Origin: CAYXEN01 sp964464035
GTDB lineage: Bacteria > Krumholzibacteriota > Krumholzibacteriia > WVZY01
Direction of reading: 5' to 3'
NCBI GenBank assembly: GCA_964464035.1
Contig: CAYXEN010000087.1
Coordinates: 1 to 9,020 of the forward strand
Length of the DNA stretch: 9,020 nt
Part shown: in pieces, positions 1 to 6,236 of the stretch
How the letters are laid out: the number at the start of each line of letters is the position of its first letter
Numbering within the stretch: the stretch's first letter is position 1
Program-made: the position numbers and the translations under genes
The notes under the pieces: generated by a model
What the model was told of the DNA's origin: nothing
The model's database searches: none
What the model saw: the letters and a program-made list of their open reading frames with translations, nothing else

Positions 1-14
1 GCGATCTCACCCCA

Positions 15-70
15 CCGTGCTCACTTCGTTGCGCGCGGCGGGGGCCCCGAATCGCTGCCACCCGCTGCTT
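15..70. repeat. GC-rich intergenic repeat, copy 1
   Basis: This block resembles positions 119-174. Both copies share the start CCGTGCTC, the core TGCGCGCGGCGGG and the end GCCACCCGCTGCT, with substitutions and a one-base length difference between. The arms CCCACCG (11-17) and CGGCGGG (36-42) can form an imperfect hairpin; the second copy has the same fold with perfect arms. No reading frame or SD sequence goes with it. It may be one unit of a dispersed intergenic (REP-like) family whose array begins outside the window. The repetition is seen directly; the family name is inference. Confidence 0.6.
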
Positions 71-114
71 GGGGCTCACAGCCGAAAGTGCCGCGGGGCC
101 TGCCGACGGCCTTT

Positions 115-174
115 CCCGCCGTGCTCGCTCCCGCTGCGCGCGGCGGGAGCCCTGACCGTCGCCACCCGCTGCTA
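115..174. repeat. GC-rich intergenic repeat, copy 2, with hairpin
   Basis: This is the second copy of the block at 15-70, about 104 bp further on. Its start forms a perfect 7-bp inverted repeat, CCCGCCG (115-121) with CGGCGGG (141-147), around a 19-base loop. The copy ends in GCCACCCGCTGCT, followed by the near-palindrome CTAGGCTAG. A base changed in the left arm of copy 1 leaves a mismatch there, while the right arm is identical in both copies, so the hairpin may be what is conserved. There is no U-rich tail, so it is not a standard intrinsic terminator. Its function is unknown. Confidence 0.6.
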
Positions 175-429
175 GGCTAGTGTCGGCAACGACACGACAA
201 ACCCTGTCATTAGAAAGCTCCCCGGCAACGCAACCCGCAATCCCGGAGAACCGCGCCACCGGGTTTGCAATACGAATGACCAATATAGATCATATCTCCA
301 TATTTTTCAATTGATTTTTACCCTCGGCACTCTTATCCTCCAAGCGATGTGCACGCGCGCCGGGACGATGGAGCGGCCCGGAACCTGCGGATCCCCGCAA
401 TCGCACAAGCGGTGCTTCTCCTTATCCAG
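175..429. other. Non-coding leader with AT-rich segment before the glycosyltransferase
   Basis: No gene is supported here. The first part (175-265) is moderately GC-rich and featureless. From about 270 to 320 the sequence becomes strikingly AT-rich for this window and includes a small inverted repeat AGAT-CAT-ATCT (287-297). A weak promoter match is TTGATT (311-316), 17 bases, TATCCT (334-339), each element 4 of 6 to sigma70 consensus. It would initiate near 346 and leave about an 84-base leader before the ATG at 430. The promoter call is tentative, and no riboswitch-like fold was recognised. Confidence 0.35.
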
Positions 430-2004
430 ATGGAATCGATCATACGTAATAAACACGTCTACGCCATCATCGTCATCGAGCTCGTCGTCATCGCTTTTCT
501 CTGCAGCGTATATTTCCCGTACACGCCGGACGACGGATACATATACCTCTACGGCGCCAGGCAGCTGGCCGGAGGCGCCGTACCCAACTACACGCCGGGC
601 GAGAATCCGACGAACGCCTTCGGAAGTCCCGTCTGGATGGCTCTCCTTTCGCTGGCCTATGTCTTCTCGATCTCCCCGGTGGTCTGGGGAAAGATCCTGG
701 GCATGGCCCTTCTCCTGGGCTCCGCCGTCATCATCGCCAGGATCCTCCTGCTTCTCGCCGCATTCGAGGATAAGCTCCTGGCGCACGCCGCGGCCCTGAC
801 GGCGGCCACCCTGCCTTTCGCCGCGGCTTGCGCGGTAAACCTGCTCGATACGATGCTTGCGACTTTCGCGCTGCTGCTGGCGCTGTACGCGACCCTTCGC
901 TCGATCCGCGAAGACAAAGGATGGCTGGGAACCGGCCTGGCCATGGGCCTGCTGATAGTGTCCCGGCCGGATGCGTTCCTGGGCGTCTTGATACTGGCCG
1001 CCGGGATCGGGGTATCCGCCAGGCGAAGGAAACCGTCTCCGCGCTCGATCATCCGCTTGATCGCGGGGCTCGTCCCGGGATTGATCGTCTACGCCCTGAA
1101 TGCGTACGCTTTCGGAGAGATCCTCCCCAACAGCGCGGCGGCCAAGACTCCCGGTCTCGCGGATCTATTGTCCCTGGACATATACAAACGCGCCGCGTAT
1201 GTCTTCCTCGTCGATTTCGCGCGCGACCCCGTTCTCTTCATCGTATACCTCGCGCTCGTTCCATTCTGCATATTCGTGAAGGACAGGGTCCAGGCTTCCG
1301 TCTTCGTCGCGCTCTCCCTGATCTACCTGGCCGTCTTCGTCCTGGTCAGGGATTGGATGGGTATACACAGGCTGTACCTGCCCTCGATAATGGCGGCATA
1401 TACGGCGTTTCTATACGTGCTGGCAGTCCTTCCGGGCGGCAAAGAGAAGATTGTCGTCGCATTGACCTTGATGATCTTCGCCTTCCCGATGGGCCGGAGC
1501 CATTGGAAGTACTATCTCGGCTACAACTACAACTTCCCGGGATCGCCCGCCGAACAGATGGGCAGGTTCATAGCCGAGCACAAACTCCCCGACTCGTATC
1601 TACTCACCTGCGACATGGGTGTGGTTCCTTACTACGCCGGGATTCCGACCATAGATTCCAACGACGCTCCCATATGCAACAGCTGGCTGAGGAATCACCC
1701 GGACGACCTGGACTATGTCTTCAGGCACGAAATGGATTTCATCATCCTCGTCAACCATCGCGAGGACGGGCGCGCCGGCCCGGTGTTCTCCATGAACGAG
1801 AAGATCGCAAGAAGCGGGTATTTCCGCGAGAACTACCACAAGATCGCCGTCGCCACGTGGAGACCGACGATCGAGCAGTACAAGGAAAGGGGATTCTCGA
1901 TCGGGTACGGCAGGTACTTCCACCTCTTCGTGTCGAAAAGGATCTGGGATAGGCTCCCCGACAAGCGCCCGGTGAAATTCCCGCCCGCAAGGCGATTCAG
2001 ATGA
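430..2004 (+). CDS. GT-C membrane glycosyltransferase, arabinofuranosyltransferase/ArnT-like
   Basis: A 524-residue polytopic membrane protein. Hydrophobic segments lie at about 11-28, 66-112, 117-157, 165-195, 207-227, 257-306 and 315-353, followed by a soluble C-terminal part from about 360. After the first membrane segment comes DDGYIYLYGARQLAGG (Asp34-Asp35), the acidic loop motif expected of polyprenyl-phosphate-sugar-dependent GT-C enzymes; YTPGENPTNAFGSPVW follows. SRPDAFL (178-184), AFGEILPNSAAAK (227-239) and the C-terminal CDMGVVPYYAGIPTIDS are typical of the bacterial group that includes AftB-like arabinofuranosyltransferases and ArnT relatives. It probably moves a sugar from a lipid carrier to an extracytoplasmic glycan; donor and acceptor cannot be told from sequence. 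The ATG at 430 was chosen because it sits just before the first membrane segment. The frame stays open to a GTG at 349, and neither start has a clear SD. It converges on the radical SAM gene. Confidence 0.82.
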   Translation: MESIIRNKHVYAIIVIELVVIAFLCSVYFPYTPDDGYIYLYGARQLAGGAVPNYTPGENPTNAFGSPVWMALLSLAYVFSISPVVWGKILGMALLLGSAVIIARILLLLAAFEDKLLAHAAALTAATLPFAAACAVNLLDTMLATFALLLALYATLRSIREDKGWLGTGLAMGLLIVSRPDAFLGVLILAAGIGVSARRRKPSPRSIIRLIAGLVPGLIVYALNAYAFGEILPNSAAAKTPGLADLLSLDIYKRAAYVFLVDFARDPVLFIVYLALVPFCIFVKDRVQASVFVALSLIYLAVFVLVRDWMGIHRLYLPSIMAAYTAFLYVLAVLPGGKEKIVVALTLMIFAFPMGRSHWKYYLGYNYNFPGSPAEQMGRFIAEHKLPDSYLLTCDMGVVPYYAGIPTIDSNDAPICNSWLRNHPDDLDYVFRHEMDFIILVNHREDGRAGPVFSMNEKIARSGYFRENYHKIAVATWRPTIEQYKERGFSIGYGRYFHLFVSKRIWDRLPDKRPVKFPPARRFR

Positions 2005-2080
2005 CGCCGGATCCACGGGCACGCGGCCGCTACGGCTTTCTCGGCTTCGGGCCGCTTCCCGCTCGAAACGGAACGGCCGC
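2005..2080. other. Convergent intergenic spacer with GGCCGC inverted repeats
   Basis: These 76 bases separate the facing stops of the glycosyltransferase and the radical SAM gene. GCGGCCGC (2023-2030) can pair with GGCCGC at 2050-2055 or at 2075-2080, and CGGC-TTCGG-GCCG is a short internal hairpin within this spacer. These could act as a bidirectional terminator, but neither strand shows a convincing T-tract after a stem, so I call it structured spacer rather than a terminator. Confidence 0.3.
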
Positions 2081-3001
2081 CTATCCCACCGATCTGCGCA
2101 GCCCGGCTCTACGCGCCTCGTCCAGCGCCTTTTCGAACTCTTCAGCGCTCAGCCTGCGTGACAATTCCTCCACGGACCCCGCCCGGTAGCACGGACGGTA
2201 TTGTTGCATGACGTTCACGTAGGCTTCCCTGGAAATCTCCCCGGCGATGAACTCCATGACGGCTCCAGGGCCGGAGAGCCCCGAAGGCAGTACGAGATGC
2301 CTTATGATCATGCCGCGACGGGCGATCCCTCTCTCGTCCTGTACCAGGTCCCCGACCTGGCGGTGCATCTCCTTGAGCGCCGCCTTCGCCGTCGCAGGGT
2401 AGTCGTCCACCTTGGACAATCTCGCGGCGACGTTTTCTTCACCGTATTTCATGTCCGGCATGTAGATGTCGATTATGCCGTCGAGGAGGCGAAGGGTGGA
2501 AAGGTTCTCGTACCCGCTCGTGTTGTAGACGATCGGCAGCGAGAACCCTGATTTGGAGGCCTTGCACAGCGCCTCGAGAATCTGCGGGACGTAATGCGTC
2601 GGTGTGACGAGGTTCAGGTTGTGACATCCTAGAGCCTGGAGGCCGAGCATCATCGTGGCCAGCTCATCGGTGGACACCACGTCGCCCGAACATTTCTGGC
2701 TGATATCCCAGTTCTGGCAATAGAGACAATGCAGGGGGCATCCCGAGAAGAAAATCGTCCCGGACCCCCGGCAGCCGACGAGAGGAGGCTCCTCGCCGAA
2801 ATGGGGTCCGAAGTCGGCCACCTTGACCTCCCACCCGCCGCCACATTCCCCCGCTTCGCCGTCGAGTCGCTTGGCCCCGCAACGCCTGGGACAGAGACTG
2901 CAGGACGCGAGCAGGGCGAGGGCTCGGTTGCGCCGCTTCTCTAGTTCGCCGCTCGCAAGCAGTTTCAAATAAGAAGGATAGCCGTTCTCTGCAATGCTCA
3001 T
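2081..3001 (-). CDS. pflX: Radical SAM protein, PflX-like (pyruvate formate-lyase activase family)
   Basis: A 306-residue radical SAM enzyme of the PflX/COG1313 type. The SAM-cleaving [4Fe-4S] motif CxxxCxxC is Cys88-Cys92-Cys95 in TIFFSGCPLHCLYCQN. An N-terminal cysteine set CSLCPRRC (Cys34, Cys37, Cys41) plus Cys53 in GEAGEC is characteristic of this subfamily and may hold a second metal site. The downstream segments VTPTHYVPQI, YNTSGYE and IYMPDMKYG fit its partial TIM barrel. Family annotation as a glycyl-radical activase is by homology; no glycyl radical enzyme lies nearby, so its true substrate is open. The frame extends to a TTG at 3070, but the ATG at 3001 has GAGGAG four bases upstream and begins where the conserved region starts. 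It is divergent from the marR operon. Confidence 0.92.
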   Translation of the reverse strand: MSIAENGYPSYLKLLASGELEKRRNRALALLASCSLCPRRCGAKRLDGEAGECGGGWEVKVADFGPHFGEEPPLVGCRGSGTIFFSGCPLHCLYCQNWDISQKCSGDVVSTDELATMMLGLQALGCHNLNLVTPTHYVPQILEALCKASKSGFSLPIVYNTSGYENLSTLRLLDGIIDIYMPDMKYGEENVAARLSKVDDYPATAKAALKEMHRQVGDLVQDERGIARRGMIIRHLVLPSGLSGPGAVMEFIAGEISREAYVNVMQQYRPCYRAGSVEELSRRLSAEEFEKALDEARRAGLRRSVG

Positions 3002-3005
3002 CTCT

Positions 3006-3017
3006 CTCCTCGAGGAG
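3006..3017 (-). promoter_or_regulatory. Shine-Dalgarno of the radical SAM gene inside a 12-bp palindrome
   Basis: On the minus strand CTCCTCGAGGAG is a perfect palindrome whose right half is the SD (GAGGAG), four bases before the ATG at 3001. It decides the start codon. In RNA it could form a 4-bp stem with a UCGA loop and partly mask the SD. Whether that is regulatory is unknown. Confidence 0.55.
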
Positions 3018-3100
3018 CCGGGAGACGTCGCCAGGGCGAGCTGGAGGTCCCATTGAACATAATATAGCAAGATACGGCGGGAGTAGGCCCGGAATTCAAC

Positions 3101-3123
3101 TTGACAATTAGTTCAATTTTGAA
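3101..3123. promoter_or_regulatory. Candidate MarR operator overlapping the promoter
   Basis: TTCAA-TT-TTGAA (3112-3123) is a perfect 5-bp inverted repeat lying in the spacer between the -35 and -10 elements. A second, looser one, TTGA-N8-TCAA (3101-3116), overlaps it and covers the -35. AGTTCAA (3110-3116) and AGTTTAA (3125-3131) are a direct repeat at 15-bp spacing. MarR proteins bind such short AT-rich palindromes as dimers and commonly repress their own promoter. A repressor here would block RNA polymerase, so autorepression by the downstream MarR is the natural inference. The site lies between divergent genes and might also affect the radical SAM gene. Confidence 0.55.
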
Positions 3124-3129
3124 TAGTTT
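3101..3129 (+). promoter_or_regulatory. Sigma70-like promoter of the marR-CDGSH-doxX operon
   Basis: TTGACA (3101-3106) is a perfect -35 element. After 17 bases comes TAGTTT (3124-3129), a modest -10 with the key T, A and final T. Transcription would start near 3136, about 34 bases before the ATG at 3170. An overlapping alternative is TTGAAT (3119-3124), 17 bases, TTAAAT (3142-3147). The segment is distinctly AT-rich against its surroundings. No other promoter-like sequence as good was found upstream of the operon. Confidence 0.65.
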
Positions 3130-3169
3130 AACGTTGATCTTTTAAATCTAGACCGCTGCTGGAGGCTGC

Positions 3170-3634
3170 ATGGGAACCCACTACAAAGGAACACCTGAAG
3201 AAGTCAGGGCTTTGAATGCCTTCATCAGCCTCTTGAGGGCGACCGAATCGGTGGTCAGGAGGCTGGCGAGAGCCCTCGCCGAATCGGGCCTCACGACCAG
3301 CCAGTTCGGAGTGCTGGAATGCCTCCACCATCTCGGCCCCATGCACATCCGCGACATAAGCAGAAAACTCCTGAAGACGAGCGGCAATATCACGCTCGTT
3401 ATAGACAACCTCGAGAAGCGCGGGTACGTGAAGCGGCGTCCCGGCGGCAAGGACAGGCGCTACGTGACGGTGACCCTGACAGGGGAAGGCGAGGAGTTGA
3501 TAAGCAGCATATTTCCCGCTCACGCCGAAACGATTACTCGTGAGATGCAGGTACTGTCGCCGAAAGAGCAGGAGACCCTGCGGGAGCTCTGCAAGCGCCT
3601 CGGCAAACGATACCCATTGGAAGGAGGACCATGA
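3170..3634 (+). CDS. MarR-family transcriptional regulator, MhqR-like
   Basis: A 154-residue MarR/SlyA-type winged-helix repressor of standard length. The N-terminal dimerisation helix (about 10-39) is followed by GLTTSQFGVLECLHHLGPM. The recognition helix includes TSGNITLVIDNLEKRGYV (70-87), and the beta-wing carries KDRRYVTVTLTGEG (94-107). Overall similarity by eye is to the MhqR group, which in Bacillus controls quinone and catechol resistance genes, including a DoxX protein. Here a DoxX gene sits two genes downstream, supporting the link. The only cysteines are Cys51, next to the HTH, and Cys141; either could sense electrophiles, but this is untested. The start has GGAGG (3161-3165) four bases before the ATG. 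It is probably autorepressed through the palindrome in its promoter. Confidence 0.95.
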   Translation: MGTHYKGTPEEVRALNAFISLLRATESVVRRLARALAESGLTTSQFGVLECLHHLGPMHIRDISRKLLKTSGNITLVIDNLEKRGYVKRRPGGKDRRYVTVTLTGEGEELISSIFPAHAETITREMQVLSPKEQETLRELCKRLGKRYPLEGGP

Positions 3635-3635
3635 A

Positions 3636-3881
3636 ATGGCCAAGCCCAAGATCGCAGACCGTAAACCGGCGGTGATGGAACTGGAACCCGGAACCTACTA
3701 CTGGTGCAAGTGCGGAGCTTCCGCCAAGCAACCCTTTTGTGACGGAGCACACAAGGGCACGGAGTTCCTGCCCGTCGCTTTCACTCTCGAAGAGAGGAAG
3801 AAAGTAGCCCTTTGCAATTGCAAGCACACCGGCACTGAACCCGATTGCGACGGAACACACAAGAATCTCGAGGAGGAGTGA
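3636..3881 (+). CDS. Tandem CDGSH iron-sulfur domain protein (CISD3-like)
   Basis: An 81-residue protein made almost entirely of two CDGSH-type [2Fe-2S] motifs. Motif 1 is Cys24-x-Cys26 with Cys35-Asp-Gly-Ala-His39. Motif 2 is Cys60-x-Cys62 with Cys71-Asp-Gly-Thr-His75. Both keep the full CxCxx(S/T)xxxPxCDG(S/A/T)H pattern, so both three-Cys-one-His clusters should form. CDGSH proteins carry redox-active, labile clusters used in electron or cluster transfer. No signal peptide is visible, so it is cytoplasmic. The start is the ATG at 3636, one base after the marR stop, with AAGGAGGA (3621-3628) upstream. A second ATG at 3631 is out of frame and too close to the SD. Co-expression with marR and doxX suggests a role in redox or electrophile stress. 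Confidence 0.95.
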   Translation: MAKPKIADRKPAVMELEPGTYYWCKCGASAKQPFCDGAHKGTEFLPVAFTLEERKKVALCNCKHTGTEPDCDGTHKNLEEE

Positions 3882-3883
3882 AA

Positions 3884-4291
3884 ATGAACAACGGTTCCAA
3901 CGGAGTCGTCGCCCTCTTGGGGCGGGTTTTTCTGAGCGCGATTTTCATAGTGAGTTCTTTGATGCACATTGCCAACTTCAAAGGGACGGAAGCCTTCATG
4001 GCTTCCCAGGGAATGCCGACCGTCGGTTTCTTTCTCGTCATGGCTATCATTCTCGAACTCATCGGCGGTCTCATGGTTCTCTTGGGTTTCAATACCAAAT
4101 TGGGAGCCGCCATGCTCATCGTCTTCCTGCTCCCGGCGACTTTCATCTTTCATCGCTTCTGGGGGCTCGAAGATCCGCAGAGGCAGATGCAAATGATAAA
4201 CTTCATGAAGAACATGTCGATCCTCGGCGGACTCCTCGTCATCTTCGCCTTGGGGCCGGGGCCGAAGAGCCTCGATCAACGGAACAAGTGA
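3884..4291 (+). CDS. DoxX-family membrane protein
   Basis: A 135-residue integral membrane protein with about four hydrophobic helices (roughly 8-28, 47-68, 72-90 and 108-123), the usual DoxX layout and length. Recognisable stretches are LLGRVFLSAIFIVSSLMHI near the N-terminus, ILELIGGLMVLLGF in helix 2 and FLLPATFIFHRFW after helix 3. DoxX proteins such as CatD and MhqP of Bacillus accompany quinone/catechol resistance regulators; the biochemical role is unsettled, with quinone handling or membrane redox protection proposed. The start ATG lies two bases after the CDGSH stop and seven bases after AGGAGG (3871-3876), so translational coupling is likely. It is the last gene of the operon and converges on the LVIVD lipoprotein gene. 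Confidence 0.93.
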   Translation: MNNGSNGVVALLGRVFLSAIFIVSSLMHIANFKGTEAFMASQGMPTVGFFLVMAIILELIGGLMVLLGFNTKLGAAMLIVFLLPATFIFHRFWGLEDPQRQMQMINFMKNMSILGGLLVIFALGPGPKSLDQRNK

Positions 4292-4295
4292 TTTG

Positions 4296-4312
4296 CCGTA
4301 AGGCCCGTACGG
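4296..4312. other. Small inverted repeat between convergent stop codons
   Basis: CCGTA (4296-4300) and TACGG (4308-4312) form a 5-bp stem with a 7-base loop, in the 21 bases between the stops of doxX and the LVIVD gene. It is placed where a bidirectional terminator would be, but the stem is short and no T-tract follows on either strand, so terminator function is doubtful. Confidence 0.3.
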
Positions 4313-6199
4313 TCACTTGCATTGGAGCGCGTAGAAGCTCACGCCGCCGAAACGATCCGCAACGACCATTGCATTGCCGGGCAGGGCGACGTGCCGGGAT
4401 GAATCCAGTGTGGGCAGGCTCCCGATGAGTCTCGGAACGAGAGGATTCGAGATATCTATCACCTGAACCCCTCGCGTTCCCTCGGCTGCGAAGAGATAGT
4501 CGCCGGAAAGAGTGAGTGAAACGGCGGCACCCGCCGTTCCCGTTTCGCTCAGCAACACCGGGAAGCCCGGAACCGTCACGTCCAGCACCCTGAGCCTGCC
4601 TGTCGATGAGGAAACGTAGAGGTGATTCGAATCACCCGCAAGATTCATGGCTCCCCCCTCCATCGGCACCACGCCGACGAGCCTGGGATCTCCCGGGCGC
4701 GATATATCCAGGATTTCGATTCCCACCCCCGAGAGGGCCGCGTACAGGAGATCGCCCCGCGGCTCGACGCCGACGACAGCCGATCCCGAGCGGTACGCGC
4801 CGACGAAGCGGGGGAGCCGTGGGTCGCGAAGATCGAGGATCTGTACTCCACCGACCCCGGCGGCCACGAAGACCAGCGTATCCGCCACGTCGACGTCGAA
4901 AGAGTTGCCGGCCAACGCCACGTTCCTCAACAAACGCGGCGAGAGCGGATCACTCGCATCGATGACCGCCAAGCCCTGATCGCCGTCAGCGGCGTAGACG
5001 GTCGAATCGCGCGCGGCGAGAGCCTTGCATATTCCCGGGGTATCCACGTGCGAAAGTATCACCGGGTCGTTCCGATCAGTCACGTCGACCACGAGCATTC
5101 CATTCGAACCGTCGGCTATCAAGACGGCTTCTCCCGTCGACAAAGCGAAAAAAGCCTGGCCGGCCGTGGCAATGGCACCCGCCCGAGTAACGGAGCGTGG
5201 ATTGCCCGCATCCACCACTGAGAAGCCGCCGGTGCGGTCCGCGATGAAGACACGGGCGCCCATCACCGTGACATCCTTGGCTTCACCGCGCGTCAACGCG
5301 CTTCCGACGATCTCCATCGCCGAGGGATCCTTGGCTGAGACGACTTGCAGGCCCGAGTTGCGATCAGCCACGTAGACCATGTCGCCATCCGAATCGATTC
5401 CCCATGCCGCCCCCGGGGTGTCCAGGGCTCCGGCGGGGACGGGATTCGTGGGGTCGGCCAAGTCCACCGCTTCGACTCCTCTGACGCCTTCCGCCACGAA
5501 AACGATGTCTCCCTTCGCCGCCACGGCCGATGCAGGGCCGGCCGTGATCATCGATCCCAGTACGACCGGCGACCGGGGCGTCTTCAAGTCCAGGACATAA
5601 AGGCCCGAAGCGCCGGCCGCCACGAATCCCAGGATTCCTTGAAGGAAAAAGTCCTGAGCCCCGGCGAGCGTGGTATTCCCGCCGGCCGCGACCGGATGGG
5701 CCGGATCGCTGGTATCGAATACGAGCAGGCCGAGCCCCGGCTCGACCATGAACGTGACGTCGCCCGCGGCGGTGACGGCACGGGCCGTCCCGGGGACCGG
5801 CAGGGCGGCGAGAAGAAAAGGCATGCGTGGATCGCTTATGTCGACGACCGTGAGGCCCGAGTCGCCGTCCGCGATGAAAGCATGCTTTCCGCTGACGGAA
5901 ACGTCCAGCGCTTCACCCCTCGTCCTCAATCTTCCCACCGCGGCCGGGCGACGCGGATCGGAGACGTCGAATATGTAGTACCAACCCCCACCCGTTGCGA
6001 CGTGGAGAAGGTTCCCGTCGATATCGATGCCGCTCCCGCCGCCGAGCGTGTCGACCTGGGACGTGACATGAAGATATCCCGCGTGATCGATGCAGTCGCG
6101 CTCCGATCCGCCCGCCGGCGCCAGGCGGCCGTTCGAGCAACCCGGCAGCTGCAACAGAATCAGCGACGTCGATATGATGGAGAAAATCCACTGGTTCAT
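4313..6199 (-). CDS. LVIVD-repeat beta-propeller lipoprotein, 14 repeats
   Basis: A 628-residue predicted surface lipoprotein. A hydrophobic signal (about 4-18) ends in the lipobox Leu18-Pro-Gly-Cys21; Ser follows the Cys, compatible with outer-membrane sorting if Lol rules apply. Residues 48-628 are fourteen consecutive LVIVD (COG5276-type) repeats starting at 48, 90, 132 and every 42 residues to 594. The first 13 are exactly 42 residues with no insertion or deletion; the last is 35. The recurring pattern is a GDLVYVADG-like strand, then GLxVVDISDPxxPxLVG. Such repeats form propeller blades and probably bind partners rather than catalyse. The start is the ATG at 6199, with a GGGGA SD five bases upstream; a TTG at 6217 in the same frame would only lengthen the signal. 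It is divergent from another 14-repeat propeller gene 37 bp away. Confidence 0.92.
   Translation of the reverse strand: MNQWIFSIISTSLILLQLPGCSNGRLAPAGGSERDCIDHAGYLHVTSQVDTLGGGSGIDIDGNLLHVATGGGWYYIFDVSDPRRPAAVGRLRTRGEALDVSVSGKHAFIADGDSGLTVVDISDPRMPFLLAALPVPGTARAVTAAGDVTFMVEPGLGLLVFDTSDPAHPVAAGGNTTLAGAQDFFLQGILGFVAAGASGLYVLDLKTPRSPVVLGSMITAGPASAVAAKGDIVFVAEGVRGVEAVDLADPTNPVPAGALDTPGAAWGIDSDGDMVYVADRNSGLQVVSAKDPSAMEIVGSALTRGEAKDVTVMGARVFIADRTGGFSVVDAGNPRSVTRAGAIATAGQAFFALSTGEAVLIADGSNGMLVVDVTDRNDPVILSHVDTPGICKALAARDSTVYAADGDQGLAVIDASDPLSPRLLRNVALAGNSFDVDVADTLVFVAAGVGGVQILDLRDPRLPRFVGAYRSGSAVVGVEPRGDLLYAALSGVGIEILDISRPGDPRLVGVVPMEGGAMNLAGDSNHLYVSSSTGRLRVLDVTVPGFPVLLSETGTAGAAVSLTLSGDYLFAAEGTRGVQVIDISNPLVPRLIGSLPTLDSSRHVALPGNAMVVADRFGGVSFYALQCK
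4316..6058 (-). repeat. Fourteen in-frame 126-bp units encoding LVIVD blades
   Basis: The coding repeat array has a strict 126-bp period in protein terms, with thirteen full units and one 105-bp unit at the 3' end of the gene. By eye the units are well diverged, so the array is old and held in register by structure rather than freshly amplified. Repeat 6 has lost the usual aspartate (VVSAKDPSAM) and repeat 8 reads VTDRNDP. Confidence 0.85.
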
Positions 6200-6227
6200 T
6201 GTAATCCCCGCAGGCAAGCTATATCAT
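6199..6227 (+). promoter_or_regulatory. Candidate promoter giving a near-leaderless transcript
   Basis: TTGTAA (6199-6204, 4 of 6 to -35 consensus), a 17-base spacer and TATCAT (6222-6227, 5 of 6 to -10 consensus) fill the gap between the two divergent lipoprotein genes. Initiation 6-8 bases after the -10 would fall near 6234, about 3 bases from the ATG at 6237. That fits the absence of any SD there. The -35 box begins on the start codon of the opposing gene, so firing in the two directions should interfere. The call rests on sequence matching only. Confidence 0.45.
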
Positions 6228-6236
6228 TGACATCCA

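Noticed and set aside
1..180. CRISPR array at the start of the window
   Set aside because: Only two degenerate units with a period of about 104 bp and no uniform short repeat with unique spacers; no cas gene nearby.
349..429. N-terminal extension of the glycosyltransferase from a GTG at 349
   Set aside because: No SD precedes it and the extra 27 residues add no recognisable family feature; the ATG at 430 sits where a first membrane helix should begin. It cannot be excluded if the transcript is leaderless.
828..1952. A long + strand open frame overlapping the glycosyltransferase in another frame
   Set aside because: The translation is Arg/Pro-rich with no membrane segments or motifs, while the chosen frame shows clear GT-C features throughout.
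4296..4312. Intrinsic terminator between doxX and the LVIVD gene
   Set aside because: The stem is only 5 bp and no T-tract follows on either strand; recorded only as an inverted repeat.
6227..6232. A perfect TTGACA just before the ATG of the plus-strand propeller gene
   Set aside because: As a -35 box it would put the transcription start inside the gene, and no -10-like sequence lies 16-18 bases downstream. The TTGTAA/TATCAT pair fits better.
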